From the NCBI RefSeq assembly GCF_003316695.1, contig NZ_PDKB01000007.1, positions 1-64,000 of the forward strand: 64,000 nt of DNA, in the 5' to 3' direction. Origin of the DNA: Aliarcobacter vitoriensis (GTDB lineage Bacteria; Campylobacterota; Campylobacteria; Campylobacterales; Arcobacteraceae). This document shows positions 51,102 through 61,254 of this stretch, piece by piece; positions within the stretch are counted from its first letter, which is position 1; the number at the start of each line of letters is the position of its first letter. The notes beneath the pieces are model-generated. The model searched no databases and was not told where the DNA came from. It saw only the letters and a list, made by a program, of their open reading frames with translations. The position numbers were made by a program, and so were the translations under genes.

Positions 51102-53421
51102 CTAACTGCTCTGGCAAAAGTTCAACTTTGCAGTACTCTTTTAAAGCATCACTGTTTTTAAAAAACTCCAATAAATTTCCATCAATTTCTCCATCCCTTA
51201 CCATAAAATCTAATATTTTAAATACTTCTGAAAGTTTTTTTGTTTGTTTGTATGGTCTATCATTTGATGTTAAGGCTTCAAAAATATCTGCCAAAATCAT
51301 AATTCTATCTTCTAAAACTAAATCTTTTTCACTTAGTCCTCTTGGATAACCTTTTCCATTTAGTTTTTCATGATGATTTACTGCTATATGCATTACATTT
51401 TCATATTTTTTAGGGAAAGGTAGAACTGATAACATATCGTAAGATAATTGTGCATGAGAATTCATCTTATCTTTTTCTTCATTCGTTAAAGTACCTTTTT
51501 GAATAGATAAATTATATTTTTCTCTATCATCTATTAAAGAAGTTAAGTTACCATTTTTATAATATTTATAATTAGATATTCTTTCAATTCTTTCAATATC
51601 TTCTTTTTTCATAAATTCTGAGCCAATATTTGCTTTCTCAATAAATCTAAAATCATCTTCTAAATTAGATATTTTAGTTTTATATTCCTCTTGTGTAATA
51701 ATATTTTTCAAATACTCTATTTCAAAATCTCTTTTTAGAATTTCCACTTTCTCTTTTATTATTTCTATTCCATCAACCATATGTTGTAGTTTTGTAGCTT
51801 TATCTATAATCCACTCTGGCATTGAAATTTTTCCAATATCATGAAGTTTTGCTGCTAATTCTATCTCTTTTAAATTATTTTTTGAGTACTTTATATCTTT
51901 ATAAATAGTTTCATCTTGAGAGATTGATTGAGCAATTAATGGTGCTAATCTTGACATTTTTGTAATATGATTTAAAGTATGTTTTGATTTTGCATCTATT
52001 GCACTTGCTATTGTAGAGACAAAAGATTCTAAAAACTTCTCTAAACTAAGTATTAATTGACTATTTGTTAAAGCCATAGCTGCTTGAGAAGATAAAGCTT
52101 TTATAATTTTTTCATCATATTCATTATAAGATACTGTTTCTATACGACTTATATTTTTATTTATTAGTTGAATTACTCCTATTACATCTTTTTCATGATT
52201 TATTAAAGGGATAACCAACATCGATTTTGAACAATAGCCAGTTGATTTATCAAAACTTTTTGTTCCTTCAAAATTATAGTTTTCACACTCATAAACATCT
52301 GGAATGTTAATAATTCTATTTTCCAAGGCAGAAACAACTGCAACCATAGATTTATTTTCTTCACCATTTTCTAAATATAATGGTAAAGAGTTCCAAGAGA
52401 TTTTTTCTTTTCCTCCCAAATATATATTTAAACTATCATTTTGAACTATTTTAAAATCTAAATATTTTTTATCATCAGATTTTATATATAAAGTTCCTCC
52501 ATCACTATGAGTTAATTCTCTTGTTAAAGTTAAAATCATCTCATACAACTTATCTTTATCTAATTGACTTGATAACTGTAAGTTTATATCCATTATTCTT
52601 TCAAATATTTTATGATCAAGTAATTCGTAATCTACTTTTCCACTATTGATATGAATAATATCTCCATCTTCAAGTATCTTACCACCATTATTAAATACTT
52701 TAATTTCGTCTAACTGTGTTCTCATCTCATCTAAGTAAATATGTTTAATATGATAAATAAATACTTGTATATCTCTATTTAACTTATCTATCATCATCTT
52801 TAGTGTTTTTGGAGTTAGATGTTTACTATCAAAGGCTAATTTTTCTAATTTATTTGGAAAAGAACATTCAATAAATAGTAATTTTATCTTATCATTTTTA
52901 TTTATTTCTTCAACTATTTTATCATTTATATATGTATCACCACTTATGATATAAGATTCTTCTTGATTTTTTGTTATAACAAATCCAAATGAACCTTCTA
53001 TGTGTAAAGCACCTATAACTTTGATTGAATAATTATCTATTATTATTTCTTCATTTTCATATATTTCTTTAAAAGCTAGAGACTTTTTATCACTTCCTAT
53101 TAAATTTATTTGTGAAAAATCTGGCCAAATTTTACCATTAAAAACATTCTCTTTTAAAATTTCAATAGTTTGCTTTGAAGCATAAATAGTAAGTGTTTCT
53201 TTTCTTCTTTCAAAATAACCATCTATTAAAAAAGGTAAATCTACAATATGATCTGAATGAGAATGAGTTAAAAATATATCATTTATTAATGCTGATTTAT
53301 CACCCAAAATATTTATAATATTTCCAGCATCGATAACGATATTTTTTGATATTTGAAAAGAAGTTGTACCGCTAGTTTTAGATTTACTACCACTACTTCC
53401 CAGTACTTTAATGTAGTTCAT
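51094..53421 (-). CDS. Class II cAMP phosphodiesterase-like MBL + GAF + HD-GYP protein
   Basis: About 775 residues. The N-terminal metallo-beta-lactamase fold (about 1-245) has HSHSDH at 53-58 and a SFPNKLEKLAFDSKHLTPKT stretch, both typical of class II cyclic-nucleotide phosphodiesterases. A GAF domain (about 275-450) is followed by an HD-GYP domain (about 465-770) with LHDIGKI, HHEKLNGKGYP and ADIFEALT, competent for cyclic di-GMP hydrolysis. It is coupled to the adenylate cyclase gene. The ATG at 53421 follows AAGGA at proper spacing, so the Met at 53460 is rejected. Confidence 0.88.
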   Translation of the reverse strand: MNYIKVLGSSGSKSKTSGTTSFQISKNIVIDAGNIINILGDKSALINDIFLTHSHSDHIVDLPFLIDGYFERRKETLTIYASKQTIEILKENVFNGKIWPDFSQINLIGSDKKSLAFKEIYENEEIIIDNYSIKVIGALHIEGSFGFVITKNQEESYIISGDTYINDKIVEEINKNDKIKLLFIECSFPNKLEKLAFDSKHLTPKTLKMMIDKLNRDIQVFIYHIKHIYLDEMRTQLDEIKVFNNGGKILEDGDIIHINSGKVDYELLDHKIFERIMDINLQLSSQLDKDKLYEMILTLTRELTHSDGGTLYIKSDDKKYLDFKIVQNDSLNIYLGGKEKISWNSLPLYLENGEENKSMVAVVSALENRIINIPDVYECENYNFEGTKSFDKSTGYCSKSMLVIPLINHEKDVIGVIQLINKNISRIETVSYNEYDEKIIKALSSQAAMALTNSQLILSLEKFLESFVSTIASAIDAKSKHTLNHITKMSRLAPLIAQSISQDETIYKDIKYSKNNLKEIELAAKLHDIGKISMPEWIIDKATKLQHMVDGIEIIKEKVEILKRDFEIEYLKNIITQEEYKTKISNLEDDFRFIEKANIGSEFMKKEDIERIERISNYKYYKNGNLTSLIDDREKYNLSIQKGTLTNEEKDKMNSHAQLSYDMLSVLPFPKKYENVMHIAVNHHEKLNGKGYPRGLSEKDLVLEDRIMILADIFEALTSNDRPYKQTKKLSEVFKILDFMVRDGEIDGNLLEFFKNSDALKEYCKVELLPEQLDV

Positions 53422-53483
53422 AAGAAATTTCCTTATTGTGTTATTAAAAAATAATAACACAATAAAGCTGTAAGTTCATAAAA

Positions 53484-54650
53484 TTATTTTTCTACAAACT
53501 CTTTAATTCTATTTATTCCATCTACAATTGCTTCCATGCTTGTAGCAAAAGACAATCTTACATATCCTTCCATACCAAAAGCAAGTCCTGGAACAAGTGC
53601 AACACCAGTTTGTTCCATTAAATCAGCACAAAATTTCATAGAGTCATTGCTAAATTTTTTAATATTTATAAATAGATAAAAAGCACCATCAGGGTCATAA
53701 CAAGATAGATTTTTTATCTCATTTATAGTTTTTACTGCATAATCTTTTCTTTTTTCAAATTCAACTCTCATCATCTCAATATCTTTATTGGCTTCACCTT
53801 CTAAAGCTGGTATTGCTGCATATTGAGTTATAGAATTGATATTTGAAGTTGCTTGTCCTTGAAGTTTTGACATAGCTTTTGCAAGTTTTGAATCAGGACA
53901 AGCAACATAACCAAATCTCCATCCAGTCATAGCTACTGCTTTACTCAAACCATTTATTGTTACAGTTCTATTGTACATATCAGGACTCACAGAAGCCGTT
54001 GCTGTAAATTTTTTACCTTTATAGATAAGTTTTTCATACATCTCATCAGATAAAACTACAATATCAGTACCTTTTAAAACTTCCCCTATTTCCAATAACT
54101 CTTCTTTTGAATAAATTGAACCAGTTGGATTTGATGGAGAGTTCAACATCAAAATTTTTGTTTTTGGTGTAATTGCATCTTTTAACTGTTTTGCTGTTAT
54201 TTTAAATTCTGTTGCTTCATCTGTTTCTATAAAAATAGGTTTTCCACCACTATAAATAACTAATTCTGGATAAGTAACCCAATATGGAGAAGGTATTATA
54301 ACCTCATCACCATCATCAATTAAAGCTTGACAAAGATTAAAAAGTGAATGTTTTGCTCCATTACTTATAACAATCCCATCTAGCTTATAATCCAAATCAT
54401 GGTCTTTTTTCAACTTATTAATAATTGCTTGTTTAGTAGGTTTTATACCCTCAACAGCGGTATATTTTGTTTTTCCTTCATTTATTGCCTTAATAGCTGC
54501 ATCTTTTACAACTTTTGGCGTATCAAAATCAGGTTCACCTGCACTAAAACTTAATATATCTTTACCTTGTGCTTTTAGTTCATTTGCTAAAGCTGTTATT
54601 GACAAAGTAAGTGAAGGAGATAGTTTCTCCATTCTATTTGCAATTTTCAT
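53484..54650 (-). CDS. aspC: PLP-dependent aminotransferase, aspartate aminotransferase-like
   Basis: A 388-residue class I fold aminotransferase of usual length. The PLP Lys is in NGLSKAVAMTGWRFGY. The conserved LNSPSNPTGS and the C-terminal Arg (YVRLSFATS) match the AspC 1-gamma group. It transfers the amino group between aspartate and 2-oxoglutarate; prephenate activity is possible in this group. It is monocistronic by spacing. Confidence 0.92.
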   Translation of the reverse strand: MKIANRMEKLSPSLTLSITALANELKAQGKDILSFSAGEPDFDTPKVVKDAAIKAINEGKTKYTAVEGIKPTKQAIINKLKKDHDLDYKLDGIVISNGAKHSLFNLCQALIDDGDEVIIPSPYWVTYPELVIYSGGKPIFIETDEATEFKITAKQLKDAITPKTKILMLNSPSNPTGSIYSKEELLEIGEVLKGTDIVVLSDEMYEKLIYKGKKFTATASVSPDMYNRTVTINGLSKAVAMTGWRFGYVACPDSKLAKAMSKLQGQATSNINSITQYAAIPALEGEANKDIEMMRVEFEKRKDYAVKTINEIKNLSCYDPDGAFYLFINIKKFSNDSMKFCADLMEQTGVALVPGLAFGMEGYVRLSFATSMEAIVDGINRIKEFVEK

Positions 54651-54732
54651 AATAGTTTTCCTAGAATTTTATTATCATTATACTTGTGGTATAATCCGTG
54701 GATTTTATCGAATATTTACTTAAAGGTTTTGA

Positions 54733-55326
54733 TTGAATTTTGAAATAGAGTTAAATAACACAATCATAAAAGTTGAGCTAGAAAACAGAAAAAACATAAA
54801 GCACTGTTACTTAAGAATTTTAAAACAAAATCTTATACAAATTAGAGCAAATAGATATTTTACTATAAATGATGCAAAAATATTGATACAAAATAGAAAA
54901 AAATGGCTAGAAGAGAATATACAAAAAGTTAAAGAAAAAGCTTTAAATGAAGATGAGTTTTTATTATTTGGAAGAAAAGAAAATATAAGTGAATTTAATA
55001 TTAAAAATCTTGATAATTTTTATAAAAATGAGATAAAAAAATATATTCCAGATTTGGTTGAAAAATACTCAAATCTTATGAAATTATATCCTACAAAAAT
55101 ATCTTATAGAAAAAATAAAAGAACATGGGGTTCTTGTAACTACAAAAATGAATTAAATTTTAATATATTACTTATGAAATATCCTCTTTTCATAGCTGAA
55201 TATATAGTTGTTCACGAACTTGCACATATTAAACATAAAAATCACTCAAAAGATTTTTGGAATTTAGTAGAAAAATACTCTCCAAACTATAAAGAAATAG
55301 AAAAAATATTTAAGAGCCTTTTATAA
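54733..55326 (+). CDS. YgjP/DUF45-type zinc metallopeptidase
   Basis: A 197-residue soluble protein of the M48-related YgjP/SprT-like group. The HELAHIKHKNHSKDFW motif (HExxH with a distal His) near residue 160 and the KRTWGSCNYKNELNFN segment are diagnostic. It starts at TTG 54733 after AAAGG. Its 3' end overlaps a convergent gene by 17 bp. The substrate is not known. Confidence 0.87.
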   Translation: MNFEIELNNTIIKVELENRKNIKHCYLRILKQNLIQIRANRYFTINDAKILIQNRKKWLEENIQKVKEKALNEDEFLLFGRKENISEFNIKNLDNFYKNEIKKYIPDLVEKYSNLMKLYPTKISYRKNKRTWGSCNYKNELNFNILLMKYPLFIAEYIVVHELAHIKHKNHSKDFWNLVEKYSPNYKEIEKIFKSLL

Positions 55327-55729
55327 TTGCTCTGATATCTTCAAATTTTTTAAAAAGTTTTTCATCTTTTACCCTATTTTCAAATATTCCATAAGCTCTT
55401 TCATCATATTTTTCAACACTTTCTTCAGTTCCTTTTTTAACTCTTTCTACACTGTTTGATACAAAAAAAGATAGTTTAGTAATATTTTTAAAATTTGAAC
55501 TCTTTATTAAAGCCAAAATATCGTTTTTTGCATACTCAAACTCAACTTTATATATTTGATGAATTAGTACAAAAACTAAGGTATCGTTTTTTAAATATGC
55601 AAATTTTATTCCACTTTTTAATTTTAAAGGTAGTATATTTACAAATCTTTTTATTTCTAAAAAGGTGTTAATTTTATCAAAACTAGGAGTATTTTGGATA
55701 TGAGTAAGTATTTCATTAATTTTTTTCAT
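55310..55729 (-). CDS. DUF721/DciA-like small protein
   Basis: 139 residues, basic. A hydrophobic-strand stretch (SGIKFAYLKNDTLVFVLIHQ) followed by a helix resembles the DUF721/DciA fold, whose members load the replicative helicase in bacteria lacking DnaC. The match is weak by eye and the protein could be a lineage-specific hypothetical. Its 5' end overlaps the small lipoprotein gene on the other strand by 30 bp. Confidence 0.5.
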   Translation of the reverse strand: MKKINEILTHIQNTPSFDKINTFLEIKRFVNILPLKLKSGIKFAYLKNDTLVFVLIHQIYKVEFEYAKNDILALIKSSNFKNITKLSFFVSNSVERVKKGTEESVEKYDERAYGIFENRVKDEKLFKKFEDIRAIIKGS

Positions 55730-55831
55730 TCGCTTATTATAGCAGGTGTTTTATTTAGTTTTAATGGTTGCGGGTATAAAGCTGATCCAGTTTATTCTCC
55801 AAATGATAAACAAGAAACAAAACAACAATGA
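55700..55831 (+). CDS. LptM-like tiny lipoprotein
   Basis: 43 residues: a signal segment (MSKYFINFFHSLIIAGVLFS), a lipobox-like FNGC and then GYKADPVYSPNDKQETKQQ. A Cys-Gly-x-Lys-x-x-P start after the signal is like LptM (YifL), which helps assemble the LptD-LptE complex. It overlaps the nadB start (ATGA), so the two are coupled. The AGGAG upstream is slightly far. Its N-terminal codons overlap the divergent gene. Confidence 0.6.
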   Translation: MSKYFINFFHSLIIAGVLFSFNGCGYKADPVYSPNDKQETKQQ

Positions 55832-57276
55832 TTTATGACTATATTATAATAGGAGCTGGAATTGCTGGTTTAAATGCTGCAAGATTAATACCAAAAGACA
55901 AAAGAGTATTAATTCTTTGCAAAATGTCCACTTGGAATTCAAATACATTTTGGGCACAAGGTGGAATAGCTAGTGCTGTTGATGAAAATGATATACCTCT
56001 ACATATAAAAGATACACTCGAAGCTGGTGCAAACTACAATGACAAAAGTGCTGTTGAACTTTTAAGTCGTACATCAATTCCAGCAATAAAAGAGCTTATA
56101 AATGCTGGTATGAAATTTGATTTGAACAAAGATGGTTCTTTAGCATACACAAAAGAAGCAGCTCATAGCAGAAATAGAATATTACACTCTTGTGGAGATG
56201 CAACAGGAAGAGAAATACATCTTTTTTTACTTGAACATTGCCCTCATGAAATTATAACTTCTGCTGTTGCTTGTGATTTATTGATAAAAGATAATATTTG
56301 CTATGGAGTTCAATACTTTATAAAAAATGAACAAAAAGCACTATTTGCACATAATATCATAATTGCAAGTGGTGGATTTGGTTCAATTTATAAATATCAC
56401 ACAAATTCAACTGCAAATGCAGGTGAAATGCAAGGCTTAGCTGTACTTAAAAATCTTCCATTGAAAGATATGGAGATGACACAATTTCACCCAACAGTTT
56501 TAAAGGGTACAACATTTGCTAGAAAACCACTTTTAAGTGAGGCTTTAAGAGGTGAAGGTGCTTTTATAGTTGATGAAAACAATAAAAGATTTTTATTTGA
56601 TTATCATAAAGATGGAGAACTTGCTCCTAGAGATATTGTAAGCCGTTCGATATTTGATTATCATAAAAAAACTGGTTTACAAGTATATTTATCTTTTGAA
56701 AATTTTGAGAAAAAAGCTTTTAAACAAAGATTTCCAAATATTTATGAAAATATAAAAGATTTAGGATACGATTTGCCTTTTGAAAATGTTCCTATAAGTC
56801 CAGCATTTCACTATGCTATGGGTGGAATACAAACAGAACAAAATGGATTAGTAAAAGGTTTTAAGAATCTTTATGCAATAGGTGAAGTTGCTTGTACAGG
56901 AGTTCATGGAGCAAATAGACTAGCTTCAAATTCACTTTTAGAAGGCTTGGTTTTTTCAAAAATTGCAGTTGAAACATCTTTAGAAAACAACTTTAAAATA
57001 GATATAAAAAATTATGATAAAGAGATTTTAAACTATACAAGAACTACTGAAATTGATAAAGAGATTAAAGATGGTTTAAGAAGAGTTATGTGGAACAGTG
57101 CTGGAATTGTACGAGAAAAATCTGAATTAAAAAAAGCTTTAGAGCAAATTGATGAATTTTTAAAAAAAGATATTGGAAGGCTTGTATATTTAAGACTTTT
57201 ATGTGCAAAAGAGGTTTTAAAATCTGCATTAAAAAGAGAAAAATCATTAGGTGCACATTTTATAAAAGAAGATTAA
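55828..57276 (+). CDS. nadB: L-aspartate oxidase
   Basis: A 482-residue flavoprotein of the succinate dehydrogenase/fumarate reductase family that oxidises aspartate to iminoaspartate, the first step of NAD synthesis. The FAD motif is IIGAGIAGLNAA at the N-terminus. Other conserved stretches are FWAQGGIASA, HGANRLASNSLLEG and the arginine region LLSEALRGEG. NadA and NadC are not in the window. The ATG overlaps the tiny lipoprotein stop. Confidence 0.95.
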   Translation: MIYDYIIIGAGIAGLNAARLIPKDKRVLILCKMSTWNSNTFWAQGGIASAVDENDIPLHIKDTLEAGANYNDKSAVELLSRTSIPAIKELINAGMKFDLNKDGSLAYTKEAAHSRNRILHSCGDATGREIHLFLLEHCPHEIITSAVACDLLIKDNICYGVQYFIKNEQKALFAHNIIIASGGFGSIYKYHTNSTANAGEMQGLAVLKNLPLKDMEMTQFHPTVLKGTTFARKPLLSEALRGEGAFIVDENNKRFLFDYHKDGELAPRDIVSRSIFDYHKKTGLQVYLSFENFEKKAFKQRFPNIYENIKDLGYDLPFENVPISPAFHYAMGGIQTEQNGLVKGFKNLYAIGEVACTGVHGANRLASNSLLEGLVFSKIAVETSLENNFKIDIKNYDKEILNYTRTTEIDKEIKDGLRRVMWNSAGIVREKSELKKALEQIDEFLKKDIGRLVYLRLLCAKEVLKSALKREKSLGAHFIKED

Positions 57277-57333
57277 AAAGAGTTTTTAGATAAAATGCAC
57301 CATTAAAAAGTGTAAAAGAAAGGTTAAATTTAT

Positions 57334-58869
57334 ATGAAACATGTACCAATAGTAGTGTTAGATTTTGGTAGTCAATACACACAAATTATTGCTAGAAAAC
57401 TAAGAGAAAGTGGAGTTTATTCTGAAATAGTTCCTTATAGCGAACCAATTGGTGAGATTATGGCAAGAACTCCAAAAGGAATTATCCTTTCAGGTGGACC
57501 TGCATCTGTTTATGCTGTTGATTCTTATCATCCTGATACTACAATTTTTGATTTAGGTTTACCAATTTTGGGAATTTGTTATGGAATGCAACTAATTGCT
57601 CAACACTTTGGTGGAAGTGTAATTCCAGCATCAAGCCACGAATATGGAAAAGCTAAATTAGATTTTGTAGAAGAAAACCCAATATTTAAAGATACTCCTA
57701 ATGGACAAATTGTTTGGATGAGCCACGGAGATAGAGTTGAATCAATTCCTCAAGGTTTTGAAAAAATAGCAACAAGTGAAAACTCTCCATATGCAGCTAT
57801 AGCTGATACAAATAGAAATATTTATGCATTCCAATTTCATCCTGAAGTTTATCATTCACAAGAAGGAAGCAAACTTCTTAAAAACTTTGCAAAACATATT
57901 TGTGGTTGTGAAAGTACATGGAATATGGGAAGTTTTGCAAAAGAGCAAATAAAACAAATCCAAGATAAAGTTGGAAATAAAAAAGTTTTATGTGCAGTTT
58001 CAGGAGGAGTTGATAGTTCAGTTGTTGCAACACTTTTATCTGAGGCTATTGGAAATCAAGTAATCCCAGTATTTGTTGATAACGGTCTTTTAAGAGCAAA
58101 TGAAAGAGAACAAGTTGAAACTATCTTTAAATCAAGAGGAATAGATTTAATAACTGTTGATGCCAGTGAAACTTTCTTATCAAAACTTGCTGGCGTTACA
58201 GACCCAGAGAAAAAAAGAAAAATTATAGGTGAAACATTTATAGAAGTATTTGATGTAGAATCTAAAAAACACTCTGGAATTGAGTTTTTAGCACAAGGAA
58301 CTTTATATACAGATGTTATTGAATCAGTTTCAGTTAAAGGTCCAAGTAAAACTATCAAATCTCACCACAATGTTGGTGGACTTCCTGATTGGATGAAGTT
58401 TGAACTAATTGAACCTTTAAGAGAGATTTTTAAAGATGAAGTTAGAGCTTTAGGATTAGAACTTGGACTTCCAAAAAATATGATAAACAGACATCCATTT
58501 CCTGGTCCTGGACTTGCAATAAGAGTTATGGGAGATGTAAATAAACCTGATTTAGAACTTCTTAGAAAAGCTGATGTTATTTTACTCGATGTTTTACACT
58601 CAACTGGTTACTATGAAAAAACTTGGCAAGCATTTACAGTTTTATTAAATGTAAAATCTGTTGGTGTTATGGGTGATAATAGAACTTATGATAATACAGT
58701 TTGTGTAAGAATAGTAGATGCAACAGATGGTATGACAGCAACTTTTGCACATATTCCACATGAAATACTTGAAACTATCTCAAGAAGAATTATCAATGAA
58801 GTTGATGGAATCAATAGAGTAGTTTATGATATTTCATCAAAACCACCAGCAACTATTGAGTGGGAATAA
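57334..58869 (+). CDS. guaA: GMP synthase (glutamine-hydrolysing)
   Basis: 511 residues, full length. The glutaminase domain (1-195) has the Cys nucleophile in LGICYGMQL and the His/Glu in FHPEVYHS. The ATP-pyrophosphatase domain has the P-loop SGGVDSSV, and the dimerisation domain has [13 protein letters not shown] and ends in KPPATIEWE. It converts XMP to GMP. AAAGGTTAAATTTAT precedes the ATG. Confidence 0.98.
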   Translation: MKHVPIVVLDFGSQYTQIIARKLRESGVYSEIVPYSEPIGEIMARTPKGIILSGGPASVYAVDSYHPDTTIFDLGLPILGICYGMQLIAQHFGGSVIPASSHEYGKAKLDFVEENPIFKDTPNGQIVWMSHGDRVESIPQGFEKIATSENSPYAAIADTNRNIYAFQFHPEVYHSQEGSKLLKNFAKHICGCESTWNMGSFAKEQIKQIQDKVGNKKVLCAVSGGVDSSVVATLLSEAIGNQVIPVFVDNGLLRANEREQVETIFKSRGIDLITVDASETFLSKLAGVTDPEKKRKIIGETFIEVFDVESKKHSGIEFLAQGTLYTDVIESVSVKGPSKTIKSHHNVGGLPDWMKFELIEPLREIFKDEVRALGLELGLPKNMINRHPFPGPGLAIRVMGDVNKPDLELLRKADVILLDVLHSTGYYEKTWQAFTVLLNVKSVGVMGDNRTYDNTVCVRIVDATDGMTATFAHIPHEILETISRRIINEVDGINRVVYDISSKPPATIEWE

Positions 58870-58871
58870 TA

Positions 58872-58940
58872 GAAAAAGATTATCTTTTTCAAATCTAATT
58901 GTTGTACTCAAAATTTACTCAGTCACTTATGACTGAGTAA
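58872..58940 (+). terminator. guaA terminator and second hairpin
   Basis: GAAAAAGA-TTA-TCTTTTTC follows the guaA stop within a few bases. A perfect 11-bp stem with a 4-nt loop (TTACTCAGTCA and complement) lies at 58915-58940. Neither has a long T-run, but together they probably end transcription. Confidence 0.55.
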
Positions 58941-59046
58941 GCTCCTTTCGTAAATTTTTATTCTACCTTGATAATCTAACTTTTTATTTTTTGTATTAAG
59001 ATTCTTTCTTGTAGAATTAAATAAATTTTATATAAAGATTAATATT

Positions 59047-59361
59047 ATGGCAAATAATTGGAATATTCCTTTATGGTTAGAGGAAGAAGTACGACAAAGA
59101 GATATAATTTGTGTTTATTGTAGTGTAAAATTTACTTCTACAAAAGTTTCAAAAAAAACTGCTGCAAGTTGGGAACATATAATTAATGATGCAAAAATTA
59201 TAACACGAGAAAATATCGCTTTGTGTTGTTGTGGTTGTAATGCAAGTAAAGGACAAAAGCAACTTTCAATTTGGCTTCAATCAAAATATTGTAAAGAAAA
59301 AAATATTACTTTTGAAAATGTAGCAGAAATTATAAAAAATGCTATCAAAAATGGGCAATGA
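59047..59361 (+). CDS. HNH endonuclease domain protein
   Basis: 104 residues. An HNH fold has a CVYC zinc pair near residue 21, WEHIINDAKI, an ITRENIALCC strand and a CNASKGQK second zinc/helix element. It is a lone nuclease domain without a visible partner. It could be a mobile or restriction-like nuclease, or a DNA repair factor. Base composition is like that of its neighbours. Confidence 0.82.
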   Translation: MANNWNIPLWLEEEVRQRDIICVYCSVKFTSTKVSKKTAASWEHIINDAKIITRENIALCCCGCNASKGQKQLSIWLQSKYCKEKNITFENVAEIIKNAIKNGQ

Positions 59362-59412
59362 AAAAGTATTAATTTTTCATTACCACTACTTGATTTTATA
59401 ATTTAATCTCTT

Positions 59413-61113
59413 CTACGATGAACAACTCACATGCGATATACCAGCTATTCCAAAAAAATCTGTTGGTTTTTTTGTATAGTATTTCTCTTCTATCTCTTTT
59501 GTTTGTTCTTCGTATGGTTTTGTCATTATCTCTTGCAGTTCATTTACTGGTAGATAATTTCCATTTTGTGCTTCTTGATAAGCCCAAACTAGATGCCACT
59601 CTCTTAAAGTATATCTTGGATTAGTTAGTTTCATTTGCTTTGAAAGTTTTTGCTTAGATTCTTCATCATTTACATTTATTTGTAATTTCCAATTTTCAAG
59701 CCAACTATTCCATCTTAATTTGATATTTTCATCTTTCAAATTTCCATAAAAACTTTTTTCAAGACTACTCATATCATCAGGGATATTTGATAATTCTCTA
59801 AAAAATATTGTATAGTCAACTTTAGTATCTATCATAAGATTTATAAGATTTTCAAACAACTCAACATCAAACTTTTCAATTCCTAGTTTTTTAGCCCACA
59901 TATTTTCCATCTTTTCTTGCATAACTTTACTAAAATTATTTTCTATCTTTTCAAGTTCTTCTAAAGCTTCTTTATTTGAACTAAGTAGAGGTTTTAAAGC
60001 ACTACAAAATGATTTAAAGTTTTTTTGTGCTGCAACTGGTTGATTGAAAAATGAAAAATGCATTCCTCCACCAGTCCAAGATTGATATTTTGGGTCAAAC
60101 ATTTCTATAAATCCAAATGGTCCATAATCAAGTGTAAAACCACCAACTGCACAGTTATCACTGTTGAAATTTCCTTGACAATATCCAACTCTTATCCAGT
60201 TAGCTACTAATGAAGTAAGACGATTTTGAAACTCATTTGCTAGTAATATTATCTTTTCTTCTAAACTCAAATCTTGATTGATTACTTCACTATATTCTCT
60301 ATCAATCAAGTGTAAAACAATCATTTCTAACTCTTTTAAAGCATTTTCATGTTCATTTTTTCTAGCTCGTCTTCCAAAAAGTTCTATTTGTCCAACACGC
60401 AAAAATGAAGATGCAACTCGTGTAGTAATAGCAACATCTTCTTCAATCATAACTTCAGGCTCTGTTGAATATGAATTATCTTTAAACCAAGGTCTAGTTA
60501 CTTGCTCTTTTTTAGATGTAAACAAAGTTAAAGACCTTGAAGTAGCAATTCCAAGTGAGTGCATATGTTCTTGAGCTAAAAATTCTCTTATACTTGACCT
60601 TAAAACTGCTCTTCCATCAGCACCTCTGCAATATGGCGTTCTTCCTGCACCTTTTAGTTGAAACTCCCATCTTTTACCATTTATAACTGCTTCAAAAACT
60701 GAAATAGCTCTACCATCACCATATCCATTTCCTGTTTGAAAAGGACATTGAGCATAATATTCTGTACCGTAAATAGATAGTGCATATCCAGTTGCCCAAC
60801 CTATATTTTGCTTTAAATTAGAAATATTTTCCATATCTCCTGAAAATAGTTTGATAAAATCATCAGAGTTTATTAGAGTTTCACTAAAGCCTAACTCTTT
60901 AAAAAAGTTTTTGCTATGAGAAATATATATTGGATCTTTTATAGCAGTTGGACTTACAGGAACATAATGTCCGCTAAAAACTTCTCTTGGAAATTTATTA
61001 TCACCATTGTATTTTGCATCAGGGTCACTATTTAGATTTTCTATAAAAGAGTAATCACTTAAACTACTGAGTTCATCAAATGTTTCTATATTTTTTTTAT
61101 TATTTTCATTCAT
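59413..61113 (-). CDS. selO: Protein adenylyltransferase SelO (YdiU)
   Basis: A 566-residue pseudokinase-fold enzyme. It carries the SelO blocks [49 protein letters not shown] and the C-terminal Cys-Ser-Ser that replaces the selenocysteine end of animal SelO. Characterised members move AMP onto Ser/Thr/Tyr of metabolic and redox proteins. It is transcribed alone, convergent with the HNH gene. Confidence 0.93.
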   Translation of the reverse strand: MNENNKKNIETFDELSSLSDYSFIENLNSDPDAKYNGDNKFPREVFSGHYVPVSPTAIKDPIYISHSKNFFKELGFSETLINSDDFIKLFSGDMENISNLKQNIGWATGYALSIYGTEYYAQCPFQTGNGYGDGRAISVFEAVINGKRWEFQLKGAGRTPYCRGADGRAVLRSSIREFLAQEHMHSLGIATSRSLTLFTSKKEQVTRPWFKDNSYSTEPEVMIEEDVAITTRVASSFLRVGQIELFGRRARKNEHENALKELEMIVLHLIDREYSEVINQDLSLEEKIILLANEFQNRLTSLVANWIRVGYCQGNFNSDNCAVGGFTLDYGPFGFIEMFDPKYQSWTGGGMHFSFFNQPVAAQKNFKSFCSALKPLLSSNKEALEELEKIENNFSKVMQEKMENMWAKKLGIEKFDVELFENLINLMIDTKVDYTIFFRELSNIPDDMSSLEKSFYGNLKDENIKLRWNSWLENWKLQINVNDEESKQKLSKQMKLTNPRYTLREWHLVWAYQEAQNGNYLPVNELQEIMTKPYEEQTKEIEEKYYTKKPTDFFGIAGISHVSCSS

Positions 61114-61254
61114 TATTATATTTATCCATATTTTTATTTATTTTAGATTTTAATATAGTAAATTTATACTTAAATATAACATTAATTCATATCTAAAAAC
61201 TATTTAGATATTATACAAACCATTTTTTAATAATTTTAAAACTTTAGGAGAGAT

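Noticed and set aside
58870-59046. tRNA or riboswitch after guaA
   Set aside because: Two simple hairpins only. There is no cloverleaf, CCA end or conserved purine riboswitch core.
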